Source: UBA6059 sp040219045
GTDB lineage: Bacteria; Bacteroidota; Bacteroidia; Cytophagales; Cyclobacteriaceae
DNA length: 64,000 nucleotides
Direction of reading: 5' to 3'
Assembly: GCA_965229505.1 (NCBI GenBank)
Contig: OZ245881.1
Coordinates: 2,108,001 to 2,172,000, forward strand
Under the pieces are notes generated by a model. The model ran no database searches, was not told the DNA's origin, and saw only the letters and a list, made by a program, of their open reading frames with translations. This document shows, one piece after another, positions 51,757-60,135 of this stretch; position 1 is the stretch's first letter; the number at the start of each line of letters is the position of its first letter. The translations under genes and the position numbers were made by a program.

Positions 51757-52938
51757 ATGCTCAACCGAAGGATTCTTAGAGTCAAAGCCATGCAAGCCTT
51801 GTATGCTTTTAATCAAGCCAAGCAAGCAGGTAAAAATGTCGTTCTGGAAGCGATCAAGGCTAAGTTTGACCCTGACCTCAACTCTATGGAACTGCAGCCC
51901 GCTGAAGAGGAAGTAGCAGCTAACAAGAAGTTAGCTCAGAAACTTTTCAACGATCTCCTCCCGAAGGATAAATGGGAATTTGACGCTGAAACCCCCGAAA
52001 ACATTAGAGAGGCAGTCACTGATGGTATTCAATCTTATCAGAATGCACTGAGCAAAGACCGCAAGCATTTTAAGCAGCTCATGGTCAGAGAGGTAGAGGA
52101 TATCTACAATCGATTTTTGAAGTTGTTGATTTTGCCGGTAGCATTCGCAGAGCAAAATGCCCTTGAGCGTGAGAAGAGCGCCAGCCGACAGGTGAAGCAG
52201 GCAGAGACTTTTGGTAGATACAACCTATCGGAAAACAAGATCATCAAGGCCCTCAAAGAAGATAGCGGCTTGGAAGCGCTGTTGCTAAAAAAGAACATCA
52301 GCTGGAAAAATGAAGGGGATGAGGTAAAGCAGTGGTATAGGTCGATCCTGAAAGAGGATGAAGAGTACCTGGCGTACAGCTCCAAGAAAGAGACGACCGA
52401 GGAAGAGGACATGGAGTTCCTGAGCTATATCTTCCGGGCAGTTGTTTTCAAAAGTGAGGAGCTCAACAACTATTTTGAACTTTGGGATATCAACTGGGCT
52501 GAGGATAGGGATATCATCAGAAGCCTGATCAAAAAGTCCATCAAAACCTATGATCCGGAAGGAGATCCAAAGTTCACGCTTCTGGAGCTTTCTATCAATT
52601 GGGAGGAGGATAAGCAATACTTCGAAGACCTCTATAAACATACCATAGAGAATGCTGATAAATATGACGAAATCCTGGCCGAGAAAAGTAAAAACTGGGA
52701 TATAGATCGAATCAGTATGACGGACAAAATCATCATTGAGATGGCCCTGGCAGAGATGATTAATTTCCCCAGCATCCCAGTGAAAGTGTCTATCAATGAG
52801 TATATTGAACTATCAAAAAATTACAGCACACCTAAGTCAAAGCAGTTTGTTAATGGTGTGCTGGATGTTCTCGCAACCGAATTGCAAAAAACAGGTATAA
52901 TAAGGAAGAGCGGTAGAGGATTAATTGACAATCGATAA
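51757..52938 (+). CDS. nusB: Transcription antitermination factor NusB, long form
   Basis: NusB with NusE binds boxA RNA and supports rRNA transcription. Its typical length is about 140 residues; here it is 393, with a long N-terminal helical extension (about residues 1-230) and the NusB domain at the end: 'KNWDIDRISMTDKIIIEMAL', 'KVSINEYIELSKNYSTPKSK' and 'QFVNGVLDVLATEL'. Long NusB proteins are normal in Bacteroidota; the extension's job is unknown. It opens the conserved nusB-to-coaE gene run. Confidence 0.87.
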   Translation: MLNRRILRVKAMQALYAFNQAKQAGKNVVLEAIKAKFDPDLNSMELQPAEEEVAANKKLAQKLFNDLLPKDKWEFDAETPENIREAVTDGIQSYQNALSKDRKHFKQLMVREVEDIYNRFLKLLILPVAFAEQNALEREKSASRQVKQAETFGRYNLSENKIIKALKEDSGLEALLLKKNISWKNEGDEVKQWYRSILKEDEEYLAYSSKKETTEEEDMEFLSYIFRAVVFKSEELNNYFELWDINWAEDRDIIRSLIKKSIKTYDPEGDPKFTLLELSINWEEDKQYFEDLYKHTIENADKYDEILAEKSKNWDIDRISMTDKIIIEMALAEMINFPSIPVKVSINEYIELSKNYSTPKSKQFVNGVLDVLATELQKTGIIRKSGRGLIDNR

Positions 52939-52950
52939 ATAGTTAGTGTT

Positions 52951-53250
52951 ATGAGTAACAATTCATCAAATTCATTTTTAGCATTCCTGATTGGATCGAT
53001 CACGGGTGCTGTTCTAGGTATATTGTTTGCTCCGGATAAAGGAGAAAATACGCGTGATAGACTTTCTTATCGCCTTGATAAGTATAAAGTCAGGCTCGAA
53101 GAGCTCGTAGAAGATCTTGTAGAAGGCAAAGACAAAGTAGAAAGTGAGGCTAAGCAGGAAGGTGAAAAGATCATCAGTGACGCGAAGGAAAAGGCTGAAC
53201 GGCTGCTGGATGATGTGAATGGATTACTTAACCAAATTCAGAGTAAGTAA
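52951..53250 (+). CDS. YtxH-domain protein
   Basis: The 99-residue protein has the YtxH membrane motif 'AFLIGSITGAVLGILFAPDK' followed by a charged coiled coil ('DKYKVRLEELVEDLVEGKDK'). YtxH proteins are small single-pass proteins linked to stress in other bacteria. It starts 12 bp after nusB, in the usual Bacteroidota gene order, and is followed by a DUF1573 lipoprotein gene after about 100 bp. Confidence 0.82.
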   Translation: MSNNSSNSFLAFLIGSITGAVLGILFAPDKGENTRDRLSYRLDKYKVRLEELVEDLVEGKDKVESEAKQEGEKIISDAKEKAERLLDDVNGLLNQIQSK

Positions 53251-53347
53251 TCTGTTAATGCTTTGTTAATAAGTGATTTGAGGCGTTTCAAATAGCCTTT
53301 GTTGCTTAACTTTAGGGGCTTATTAAGATTTAAAAAAACGAATAATC

Positions 53348-53896
53348 ATGAAAAATTTATTTTACAGTGTAGCTATGCTAGCATTGGTTGGAATGACTTT
53401 CTTCAGTTGTTCTGACAAGGACGTAGAAGCGAGGATCGCCAGACTAGAAGGTAGAATAGCCGAATTGGAAGCTAAAAATGGTGGAAGGACTCCTTCTCCG
53501 ATTACTTCTACAGCTGCTGCCACCAGTTCAGTAGTGGATGAGGTTCCAAGTGGACCACTACCTGCATTTCAGTTTGCAGAGGAGGAGCACGATTTTGGTT
53601 CTATCACTGAGGGTGATATAGTTGAGCATACGTTCGCTTTCAAAAACACAGGTGAGGCACCATTGATCATTTCCAGTGCAACAGCATCATGTGGATGTAC
53701 CGTGCCTAGCTGGCCAAGGGAGCCTATTCCGGTAGGTGGAGATGGTGAAATCACAGTTAAGTTCAACTCCAGAAACAAGCCTGGCGTACAGAATAAGACT
53801 GTTACCATCACAGCTAACACAAATCCTAAAATCAGCCGATTAAGAATCAAGTCTACTGTCACTCCACAAGGAGGAGCAAGCGGACCTGTTAAGTAA
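53348..53896 (+). CDS. DUF1573 lipoprotein
   Basis: The 182-residue lipoprotein (lipobox VGMTFFSC, Cys at about 21) has a short coiled-coil linker ('ARIARLEGRIAELEAKNGG') and one DUF1573/ASH-like Ig domain: 'EHDFGSITEGDIVEHTFAFK', 'ATASCGCTVPSWPREPIPV' and 'NKTVTITANTNPKISRLRIK'. Such domains are very common in Bacteroidota envelopes; function unknown. A near-consensus -7 (TAACTTTA) lies about 33 nt upstream. It is 21 bp before yajC. Confidence 0.82.
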   Translation: MKNLFYSVAMLALVGMTFFSCSDKDVEARIARLEGRIAELEAKNGGRTPSPITSTAAATSSVVDEVPSGPLPAFQFAEEEHDFGSITEGDIVEHTFAFKNTGEAPLIISSATASCGCTVPSWPREPIPVGGDGEITVKFNSRNKPGVQNKTVTITANTNPKISRLRIKSTVTPQGGASGPVK

Positions 53897-53917
53897 TCAC
53901 TAAAACAACCTAACTAC

Positions 53918-54211
53918 ATGATTCTATTGCAGGCAGGACAGGGTGATTATATGCAGTTCATCCTGTTAGGTGGCATGGTGGCGGTGTTTTATTTGTTCTT
54001 CATTCGCCCCCAGCAGAAAAAACAAAAAGATCAAAAGAAGTTCATCGAAGCAGTAAAGAAAGGAGACCAGGTGGTCACCGTTGGAGGCATTCACGGCAAA
54101 GTCTTTTCTGTAGCTGATGATACGATAACCATAGAAGTAGATCGCGGTATGAAAATCACTCTTGAAAAGTCGTCCATTTCATTGGATGCCAGCAAGAGAT
54201 TAGCCGGATAA
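53918..54211 (+). CDS. yajC: Preprotein translocase subunit YajC
   Basis: YajC belongs to the SecDF-YajC complex that aids protein export. The 97-residue protein has one membrane segment followed by 'YLFFIRPQQKKQKDQKKFIE', the family signature, then 'VKKGDQVVTVGGIHGKVFSV'. It is preceded by DUF1573 and followed by the YbbR-like gene, all on one strand with small gaps. Confidence 0.93.
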   Translation: MILLQAGQGDYMQFILLGGMVAVFYLFFIRPQQKKQKDQKKFIEAVKKGDQVVTVGGIHGKVFSVADDTITIEVDRGMKITLEKSSISLDASKRLAG

Positions 54212-54227
54212 CAAATAGCTAAGGCTT

Positions 54228-55172
54228 ATGGCCAAAAAGTCCCCTTTTTTGGGAGGAAACCTGAAGGTAGTAATACTGTCACTTGTGGCAGCTACTACCT
54301 TTTGGTTTTTTAATGCCCTGAATAAAAACTACGACGCTCGGATCAACTATCCGCTGGAGTTTGAGTTTGCCAGGGACAGTGTGGTCATCGTCGAGGAGCT
54401 ACCTGATGAGGTGTTGATAGACGTCTCTAGCGGAGGGTGGAATCTGCTCAGGAAGACTTTTTGGTTTAGCGTATTGCCAGTGGTGATTACGCTGGACAAT
54501 CCAGCCGATGTGAAGTTCTTAACCCGCTCTTCATTGATACCGATCATCTCAGACCAAATCCTTGACCTTGAGTTGAATTTCCTTTTGACCGATACGCTCT
54601 TTATCAATGTGGAGCATAAAGTCCAGAAGAGGGTAGCGTTGAATGTTGATAGCTTAAGGATACCCCTTGCTGACAATCATCGTTTGGTTTCTCCAATTCG
54701 AATTACACCCGACACCATCACTGTAGTGGGGCCTGCTTCAAGGATCAGCGCCCTACCGGAAAATTTGAAAATTGATATCCCGAGAAGAAATATCAATAGT
54801 GATTTTGATCGGGATGTGGATGTTGAGTTGCCGGATGGTAGTTTGATGACCTCACAGCCTGAAGACGTCCGGATTCAATTTGCGGTAGCGGAATTCACCA
54901 ACGTCACGCTTCCGGTTAATTTGGATCAGCTCAACTTTCCTGAGGACTCTTCTGCTTACCTTGAAGATTCCATTATTTACGTAAATTATTGGGTGAAGGC
55001 CGATGAGCTCAACACAGTCAAGCCAGAGGACTTTGTGATCTCCGCGGATTATACGATGATAATCAAGAAGGACAGCACCCTTCTTCCCATATTGCTAGAG
55101 TCGCCTACCAACGCCTACGACATGGAGTATTTTCCAGATACCTTGCGGATTAGCTATGCCCCGGGAAAGTAG
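54228..55172 (+). CDS. YbbR-like domain protein (CdaR-like)
   Basis: The 314-residue protein has an N-terminal membrane segment ('VVILSLVAATTFWFFNALNK') and YbbR-like beta domains, seen in 'SPIRITPDTITVVGPASRIS' and 'FAVAEFTNVTLPVNLDQLNF'. In Firmicutes the related CdaR regulates the c-di-AMP cyclase CdaA, but no cdaA lies here and the Bacteroidota role is not established. Its last 17 bp overlap coaE, so they are translationally linked. Confidence 0.83.
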   Translation: MAKKSPFLGGNLKVVILSLVAATTFWFFNALNKNYDARINYPLEFEFARDSVVIVEELPDEVLIDVSSGGWNLLRKTFWFSVLPVVITLDNPADVKFLTRSSLIPIISDQILDLELNFLLTDTLFINVEHKVQKRVALNVDSLRIPLADNHRLVSPIRITPDTITVVGPASRISALPENLKIDIPRRNINSDFDRDVDVELPDGSLMTSQPEDVRIQFAVAEFTNVTLPVNLDQLNFPEDSSAYLEDSIIYVNYWVKADELNTVKPEDFVISADYTMIIKKDSTLLPILLESPTNAYDMEYFPDTLRISYAPGK

Positions 55173-55767
55173 CAACCAACTACTTGTTGGTGTAACGGGA
55201 GGCATAGGGAGTGGCAAGAGTGTTGTATGCAAAATCTTCGAATGCCTTGGTGTTCCTATATATTATGCTGACCCGCGGGCCAAGTGGCTGATGAACAATG
55301 ATCCTGATCTCAGAGCGCAGATCACCACCAAATTTGGTGAGGAGAGCTTCATTGATGGTCATCTTAATCGGACATTTCTTGCGAAGCACGTTTTCTCTGA
55401 CAAGAGAAAACTAGAAACACTGAACAGCCTGGTTCATCCTGCGGTAGCAATGGACGGCCTGACCTGGCAGAGGGAACACTCCAGTGCTAAACTATTGGTC
55501 AAAGAAGCGGCACTCTTGTATGAGACAGGATCATATAAGCAGCTGGATCAAATCATCGTTGTGGCAGCAGACCTTGAGCTGAGGGTGAGCCGGGTGCTGG
55601 CCAGAGACCAGCAAAGATCTCGGGATGAAATTCTACAAATTATTGAAAAACAGATGCCCCAGGAAGAGAAGATGAAACAAGCTGATTTTGTTATTTACAA
55701 TGATGACCAGCACGCATTGATCGAACAGGTACACGCATTCCTGAATAACAACAACCTGCAGCTATAG
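55156..55767 (+). CDS. coaE: Dephospho-CoA kinase
   Basis: CoaE phosphorylates dephospho-CoA in the last step of coenzyme A synthesis. The 203-residue protein has the P-loop 'LVGVTGGIGSGKSVVCKIFE', 'IYYADPRAKWLMNNDPDLR' and the 'HPAVAMDGLTWQREHS' region, then 'LVKEAALLYETGSYKQLDQI'. It closes the nusB-to-coaE cluster and its stop overlaps the convergent 83-residue gene by 6 bp (shared CTATAG). Confidence 0.94.
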   Translation: MPRESSNQLLVGVTGGIGSGKSVVCKIFECLGVPIYYADPRAKWLMNNDPDLRAQITTKFGEESFIDGHLNRTFLAKHVFSDKRKLETLNSLVHPAVAMDGLTWQREHSSAKLLVKEAALLYETGSYKQLDQIIVVAADLELRVSRVLARDQQRSRDEILQIIEKQMPQEEKMKQADFVIYNDDQHALIEQVHAFLNNNNLQL

Positions 55768-56013
55768 CAGACCTGCCGGGAGCTTCACCTGATCAGCATA
55801 GAATTTAGATCGGTTGCTAGAGCTATCATAGAGATCGATCTTGTCGATTTTATCTTCTTTGTGATTGTAAAACACCTCAATGTAATAGCCCTTCATCAGG
55901 TAGAGATTCACCTTGTGCTTGTAGTATCGGATCGCCACGATAAATGTACCCTCCACGTACAGCGCACGCAGTTGGTCATAAAATGATAGCGATAAAAAAT
56001 CCTTGTAACTCAA
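55762..56013 (-). CDS. Conserved short protein of unknown function (83 aa)
   Basis: The 83-residue protein begins 'MSYKDFLSLSFYDQLRALYV' and is rich in Tyr, Lys and Ile, with 'VNLYLMKGYYIEVFYNHKED'. No membrane segment or known motif is evident. It is convergent with coaE, sharing a 6-bp stop overlap, and lies 40 bp after the alpha/beta hydrolase gene on the same strand, so it may be its operon partner. Function not known. Confidence 0.6.
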   Translation of the reverse strand: MSYKDFLSLSFYDQLRALYVEGTFIVAIRYYKHKVNLYLMKGYYIEVFYNHKEDKIDKIDLYDSSSNRSKFYADQVKLPAGLL

Positions 56014-56053
56014 AGCTGATTCTTTAGACTAAAAATAATGGTTTTAGGCTACT

Positions 56054-56893
56054 CTATTGGTAATCAAGAAAATCTTTTAGGCTCTTATCGAAGATTACGT
56101 CATGCTTGTCCTGAAGAATCTCGTCAAGGTGATTGTGATACTCTGCGAAAGAGGGAAGGTCATTGTGTCGACCCCCATGTATGGGGATAAGGCGGGTGTT
56201 GAGAGGTGCCTCTCGCCTCAACCTCACACTGGACCTAAATGGGATTAAGCGATCTTTGGTACCATGAATGATATAAATAGGGCATTTCACATATTTGATC
56301 CAAATGTCCGTTCGAATATGAAAACGTAAGACTATCGAGAGCGGCAGAAAGAAAAGAAATCGACTCGTAAGCTGCGAGAAGCTATAGTAAGGAGCATCAA
56401 GAATCAACATTTTGGGATTGTTCTTTGAAGCCAGCTTGGTAGCAAAACCCGAGCCCAGTGACCTACCGTAAATGAGAATTTTGTCCTCAGGAAATTTGGT
56501 TCTTAGTTTATTGTAGACGAATTGACTGTCTCGAAAAAGCGCTTTTTCACTTCTTTTCCCAGTGCTTTTTCCATACCCCCGATAGTCGACCATCACTACG
56601 TCAAAGTTGTTGCGTGTGAAATCTCGGGCATATTTACTCCAGCCCTTGATACTCCTGGTATTACCATGAAAGTAGATGACCAATCCATCCGGGGCTTTCA
56701 GCTTGAAGTGAAGGCCATTGAGCTTCACACCTTCTTCCACATCAAAGAACAATTCCTCAAAGGGCGCATCGTATTTATACTCGAAATTCTCAGGAAGCTT
56801 CTCAGGTTTGAATATAAAATACTCCTGAATAAAGTAGACGAGTACGGATAAGCCAATGTACACAGCAACACCAATAATGATCCAATCCGTCAT
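56054..56893 (-). CDS. Membrane-anchored alpha/beta hydrolase
   Basis: An N-terminal membrane segment ('IIIGVAVYIGLSVLVYFIQE') is followed by a serine hydrolase fold: 'GLVIYFHGNTRSIKGWSKYA' (oxyanion loop), nucleophile Ser in 'ILIYGRSLGSGFATKLASKN', Asp in 'YIIHGTKDRLIPF' and His in 'IPIHGGRHNDL'. It resembles the YjbB/BEM46-type esterases. Substrate unknown. It heads a minus-strand pair with the 83-residue gene. Confidence 0.85.
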   Translation of the reverse strand: MTDWIIIGVAVYIGLSVLVYFIQEYFIFKPEKLPENFEYKYDAPFEELFFDVEEGVKLNGLHFKLKAPDGLVIYFHGNTRSIKGWSKYARDFTRNNFDVVMVDYRGYGKSTGKRSEKALFRDSQFVYNKLRTKFPEDKILIYGRSLGSGFATKLASKNNPKMLILDAPYYSFSQLTSRFLFFLPLSIVLRFHIRTDIWIKYVKCPIYIIHGTKDRLIPFRSSVRLRREAPLNTRLIPIHGGRHNDLPSFAEYHNHLDEILQDKHDVIFDKSLKDFLDYQ

Positions 56894-56974
56894 GGATTGA
56901 ATTTAGCCAAATCGCCGGGGAAATAAAATTAAGCGGATCCCTGGAGGCCTGACCACCAGCGCGCTAGTGGACAT

Positions 56975-57004
56975 AAAAAAAGCACTCACAATGCTGTGAG
57001 TGCT
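56975..57004 (-). terminator. Terminator of tRNA-His
   Basis: On the minus strand AGCACTCACA and TGTGAGTGCT form a perfect 10-bp stem with a 4-nt loop, followed by seven T. Confidence 0.9.
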
Positions 57005-57015
57005 AGTTCCAGATG

Positions 57016-57090
57016 GGTGGAAGATGGGGCTCGAACCCACGACCCTCGGTACCACAAACCGATGCTCTAACCAACTGAGCTACAACCACC
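57016..57090 (-). tRNA. tRNA-His (GTG)
   Basis: The minus-strand cloverleaf has an encoded G at position -1 opposite C73, the histidine identity pair, an anticodon stem TCGGT/ACCGA with loop TTGTGGT (anticodon GTG), and a T arm GTGGG-TTCGAGC-CCCAT. The acceptor stem GTGGTTG/CTTCCAC has two adjacent U-U oppositions at 5:68 and 6:67. CCA is not encoded. A terminator follows. Confidence 0.95.
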
Positions 57091-57164
57091 ATGTAAAATG
57101 GAATGCAAATGTAGAGGATAGTCCAATTATTTCAAAGGCTATGATTACCTCAATATGTTGACAA

Positions 57165-58502
57165 TTAGATTCTGTCGAAAGTCAATCTTTTTCCAGTGGT
57201 GCCGTCGTTCAGTTTTCCATCTTTACACGCGTGATGTCCTGATACCCAGGTGTCGGTTACACGCGATTTGAATTGATGCTCTTCAAATGGCGACCAGCCA
57301 CATTTAGCCAAAATGTTGTCGGTAGAGACACTCCACGGCCTATCCAGATCCACCAACACAAGATCGGCGAAATAGCCTTCTCTAATATATCCGCGCTCGA
57401 CAACATCGAACAATATGGCCGGGTTGTGCGCCATCTTTTCGACAATCCGCTCAAGGCTGATTTTGCCCTGATGGTAGAATTCCAGCATGGCAACAAGTGA
57501 GTGCTGAATGAGTGGCCCTCCCGACGGTGCTTTGAAGTAAGTGTTTTGCTTTTCTGCTAAGGTATGCGGGGCATGATCAGTGGCAATCACGTCAATATTG
57601 TCGTTAAGCATACCTTGAAATACAGCCTCTCTATCCTGGGCGGTTTTGACAGCAGGATTCCATTTGATTAAGGTGCCTTTTTCTGCGTAATCAGAATCAT
57701 CAAACCACATATGGTGGATGCAGGCCTCAGCCGTGATTCGCTTCTTGGCAAGGGGTATTGAATTGTCAAATAGACTTATTTCTTTGGCGGTAGAGATATG
57801 AAGAATATGTAATTGGGCGTCAAATTGCTTTGCCAGCTCCACGGCCATAGAAGAGGACTTATAACAAGCCTCAGCACTACGGATTAATGGGTGCGCTTCG
57901 ATAGGTACTTCCTCGCCATATTTCTCACGAAAGTCAGCCGTATTTTTTCGGATGGTCGCCTCATCTTCACAGTGGGTAGCGATGATCAGTTCAGCATTCT
58001 TAAACACGTGAGAAAGCGTTTTCTCATTATCTACAAGCATGTTGCCAGTGGATGATCCCATGAAGATCTTAAGGCCGCAAACATTCTTTTTGTCAGTTTT
58101 TAGTGCCTCTTCCGCATTGTCGTTAGATACACCCATGAAGAAAGAGTAGTTCGCAAGCGAAGATTTGGCCGCTATATCATACTTGTCCTGCAGTAGACGC
58201 TGCGTCAATGCATTCGGGACTGTATTTGGCATTTCCATGAATGAAGTCACCCCACCAGCCACGGCAGCTCTTGACTCGGTAAATATATCTGCCTTGTGTG
58301 TGAGTCCCGGCTCTCTGAAATGGACCTGATCGTCAATTACGCCAGGGAGAAGGTATTTTCCTCCAGCCTCTATCACCTTCATTGATGAATTTGCGGAAAT
58401 TGAGCTATCTACTTTTGCTATGCGCTGATCGTCGATTAACAGATCCGCCACTTTGGTAGCGCCCTCATTGACTATCTTTGCGTTTTTTATAAGTGTTTTC
58501 AT
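57165..58502 (-). CDS. pyrC: Dihydroorotase (class I, amidohydrolase type)
   Basis: The enzyme closes N-carbamoyl-aspartate to dihydroorotate in pyrimidine synthesis. The 445-residue amidohydrolase shows 'LLPGVIDDQVHFREPGLTHK', a Lys in 'GLKIFMGSSTGNMLVDNE', His in 'ELIIATHCEDEATIRKN' and 'LHILHISTAKEISLFD', and Asp in 'VIATDHAPHTLAEKQN'. The HxH near residue 59 is QxH, with Gln59 in place of the first His. Other residues are kept and the pyrC assignment holds, though a non-catalytic paralogue or a phylum-typical variant is possible. Confidence 0.85.
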   Translation of the reverse strand: MKTLIKNAKIVNEGATKVADLLIDDQRIAKVDSSISANSSMKVIEAGGKYLLPGVIDDQVHFREPGLTHKADIFTESRAAVAGGVTSFMEMPNTVPNALTQRLLQDKYDIAAKSSLANYSFFMGVSNDNAEEALKTDKKNVCGLKIFMGSSTGNMLVDNEKTLSHVFKNAELIIATHCEDEATIRKNTADFREKYGEEVPIEAHPLIRSAEACYKSSSMAVELAKQFDAQLHILHISTAKEISLFDNSIPLAKKRITAEACIHHMWFDDSDYAEKGTLIKWNPAVKTAQDREAVFQGMLNDNIDVIATDHAPHTLAEKQNTYFKAPSGGPLIQHSLVAMLEFYHQGKISLERIVEKMAHNPAILFDVVERGYIREGYFADLVLVDLDRPWSVSTDNILAKCGWSPFEEHQFKSRVTDTWVSGHHACKDGKLNDGTTGKRLTFDRI

Positions 58503-58544
58503 GGTGCCTTATTTCTATCGTGAAAGTTAAAATAAAACCATCTG

Positions 58545-59840
58545 ATGTCTGACCAGGAGCTAACCTTTCGCGATTTCAAACTGAATAAACAGCTATGGTC
58601 TGCTCTCGAGGAAGAGGGGTTTGAGATTCCAACACCCATTCAGGCAAAGGCTATTCCGCTAGGTCTGGCTGGCCATGATGTGATGGGGATAGCACAGACA
58701 GGCACGGGTAAGACAGCAGCCTATGTGCTACCGCTAATCATGAAACTAAAGTACGCACAAGGCCAAAATCCAAGGGCAGTGATTTTTTCCCCTACCAGGG
58801 AACTAGCCACCCAGATAGAAGATGCAGCCAAGAAAATGGCCAAATACACGGACCTGCGGATCGTTGGATTGCTCGGTGGTGCGAGTATCAAGTTGCAGAG
58901 AGAAAAGCTGGAGGACGGAGTGGATATTATCATAGCTACACCAGGGCGGTTCATGGATCTTTATCGTGAGCAGCGATTTGGAGTGAAGCAAATCAGGACA
59001 TTAGTCCTTGACGAAGCTGACAAGATGATGGACATGGGGTTTATGCCGCAACTTAGAAATCTATTGGAGGTCATTCCTGTTAAGCGTCAAAACATGCTTT
59101 TTTCAGCGACCATGGCCGAAAAGGTGGTACGATTATCGGAGGAGTTCCTGGAATTTCCTGAGGTAGTAGAGATTGCTCCGCAGGCCTCTGTAGTGAAGAC
59201 CATTGATCAGGTGGCCTACGAAGTGCCCAACTTCCGAACCAAGGTAGAACTCTTGCTTCATATATTGGATCAGCGCAGACATCAAAAGGTGATCGTTTTT
59301 ACTAAAACTAAACGCATCGCAAATAACCTGTATAACTACCTTGAGCGCAAGTTTTCAAAGGCGATCCGTGTAATTCACGGCAATAAAGATCAAAATACGA
59401 GACTCAACGCTATTGCGGACTTTAGGAATGATAAAATCGACATTCTAGTGGCGACCGACGTGATGTCCCGAGGTATTGATGTGCGTGAGGTTAATCTGGT
59501 GATCAATTTTGATGTGCCGCTTATTTATGAAGATTATGTTCACAGGGTAGGGCGTACCGGTAGACATTACGATGAAGGGCGTGCGATTACCATGATCAAT
59601 CCGGCTGAGAAAGTTCATTTTGAGCGAATTGAAGCACTAATTAACAATGCCGTCACAAGAGCCCCTCTACCGGATACGGTGAAAATCCACCCTACTCCAA
59701 AAGAAGAAAAGCAGGAAATGGACAGGGAGATGGATATTGTCAAAAGGAAAGCAGACCCTGATTTCAAGGGTGCTTTTCACGAAAAGAAGAAGCGCCCTGC
59801 ACTGAAGAAAAGCAGGGATTTTAGAAAGAGAAGGCGCTAA
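58545..59840 (+). CDS. DEAD-box RNA helicase
   Basis: The 431-residue helicase has Q-motif 'FEIPTPIQAKAIPLGLAGHD', motif I 'GIAQTGTGKTAAYVLPL', motif II 'LVLDEADKMMDMGF' (DEAD), motif III 'FSATMAEK' and motif VI 'YVHRVGRTGRHYDEGRA'. The short basic tail 'EKKKRPALKKSRDFRKRRR' probably adds RNA binding. It resembles RhlE-type helicases that help ribosome assembly or RNA decay. The gene is followed by a palindromic terminator region at 59855-59892. Confidence 0.93.
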   Translation: MSDQELTFRDFKLNKQLWSALEEEGFEIPTPIQAKAIPLGLAGHDVMGIAQTGTGKTAAYVLPLIMKLKYAQGQNPRAVIFSPTRELATQIEDAAKKMAKYTDLRIVGLLGGASIKLQREKLEDGVDIIIATPGRFMDLYREQRFGVKQIRTLVLDEADKMMDMGFMPQLRNLLEVIPVKRQNMLFSATMAEKVVRLSEEFLEFPEVVEIAPQASVVKTIDQVAYEVPNFRTKVELLLHILDQRRHQKVIVFTKTKRIANNLYNYLERKFSKAIRVIHGNKDQNTRLNAIADFRNDKIDILVATDVMSRGIDVREVNLVINFDVPLIYEDYVHRVGRTGRHYDEGRAITMINPAEKVHFERIEALINNAVTRAPLPDTVKIHPTPKEEKQEMDREMDIVKRKADPDFKGAFHEKKKRPALKKSRDFRKRRR

Positions 59841-59854
59841 ACCGACCTTGACTT

Positions 59855-59892
59855 TAGGGGAATTACCTATAAATATTGTAAGTATTTCCCCT
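59855..59892 (+). terminator. Palindromic terminator after the DEAD-box helicase gene
   Basis: TAGGGGAA and TTCCCCTA form an 8-bp stem with an inner TTAC/GTAA pairing, followed by TTATTTTCTTT. It lies 15 bp after the helicase stop. Confidence 0.7.
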
Positions 59893-60093
59893 ATTATTTT
59901 CTTTAATAATACAAAATTCCCTTACTTAGCAACGTGGACGTTGCAAGACACCCACACTTTCCATAGCTGGTTGTAAAAATCTTGGGGGGACTGTCGGTCT
60001 CCCCAATGATTCTAACGCAATCACTTACTCTCCAACTACATTTCAACCTTCCCCCGCTTAGAAAAATCGAAACATTTTTCTGCACATTTCATT
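59893..60093. other. Structured intergenic region upstream of gcvP
   Basis: It holds a hairpin GCAACGT/ACGTTGC at 59929-59944 with a 2-nt loop and a 10-bp stem at 59982-60006 (TTGGGGGGAC/GTCTCCCCAA, one G-U pair, loop TGTCG). On the minus strand the second is followed by GATTTTT. No gene is seen and no riboswitch core could be recognised. Confidence 0.5.
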
Positions 60094-60101
60094 TAACTTT
60101 G
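60094..60101 (+). promoter_or_regulatory. Candidate -7 element of the gcvP promoter
   Basis: TAACTTTG matches TAnnTTTG and lies about 35 nt before the gcvP ATG. The -33 position holds only a T-rich stretch, so the match is partial. Confidence 0.5.
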
Positions 60102-60135
60102 CGTGATTATTTCGGACAGATTTCCCACGTACTAG

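Noticed and set aside
59841..60135. Glycine riboswitch upstream of gcvP
   Set aside because: gcvP is a classic target, but I could not find the conserved glycine aptamer core, and the hairpins lie upstream of the likely promoter.
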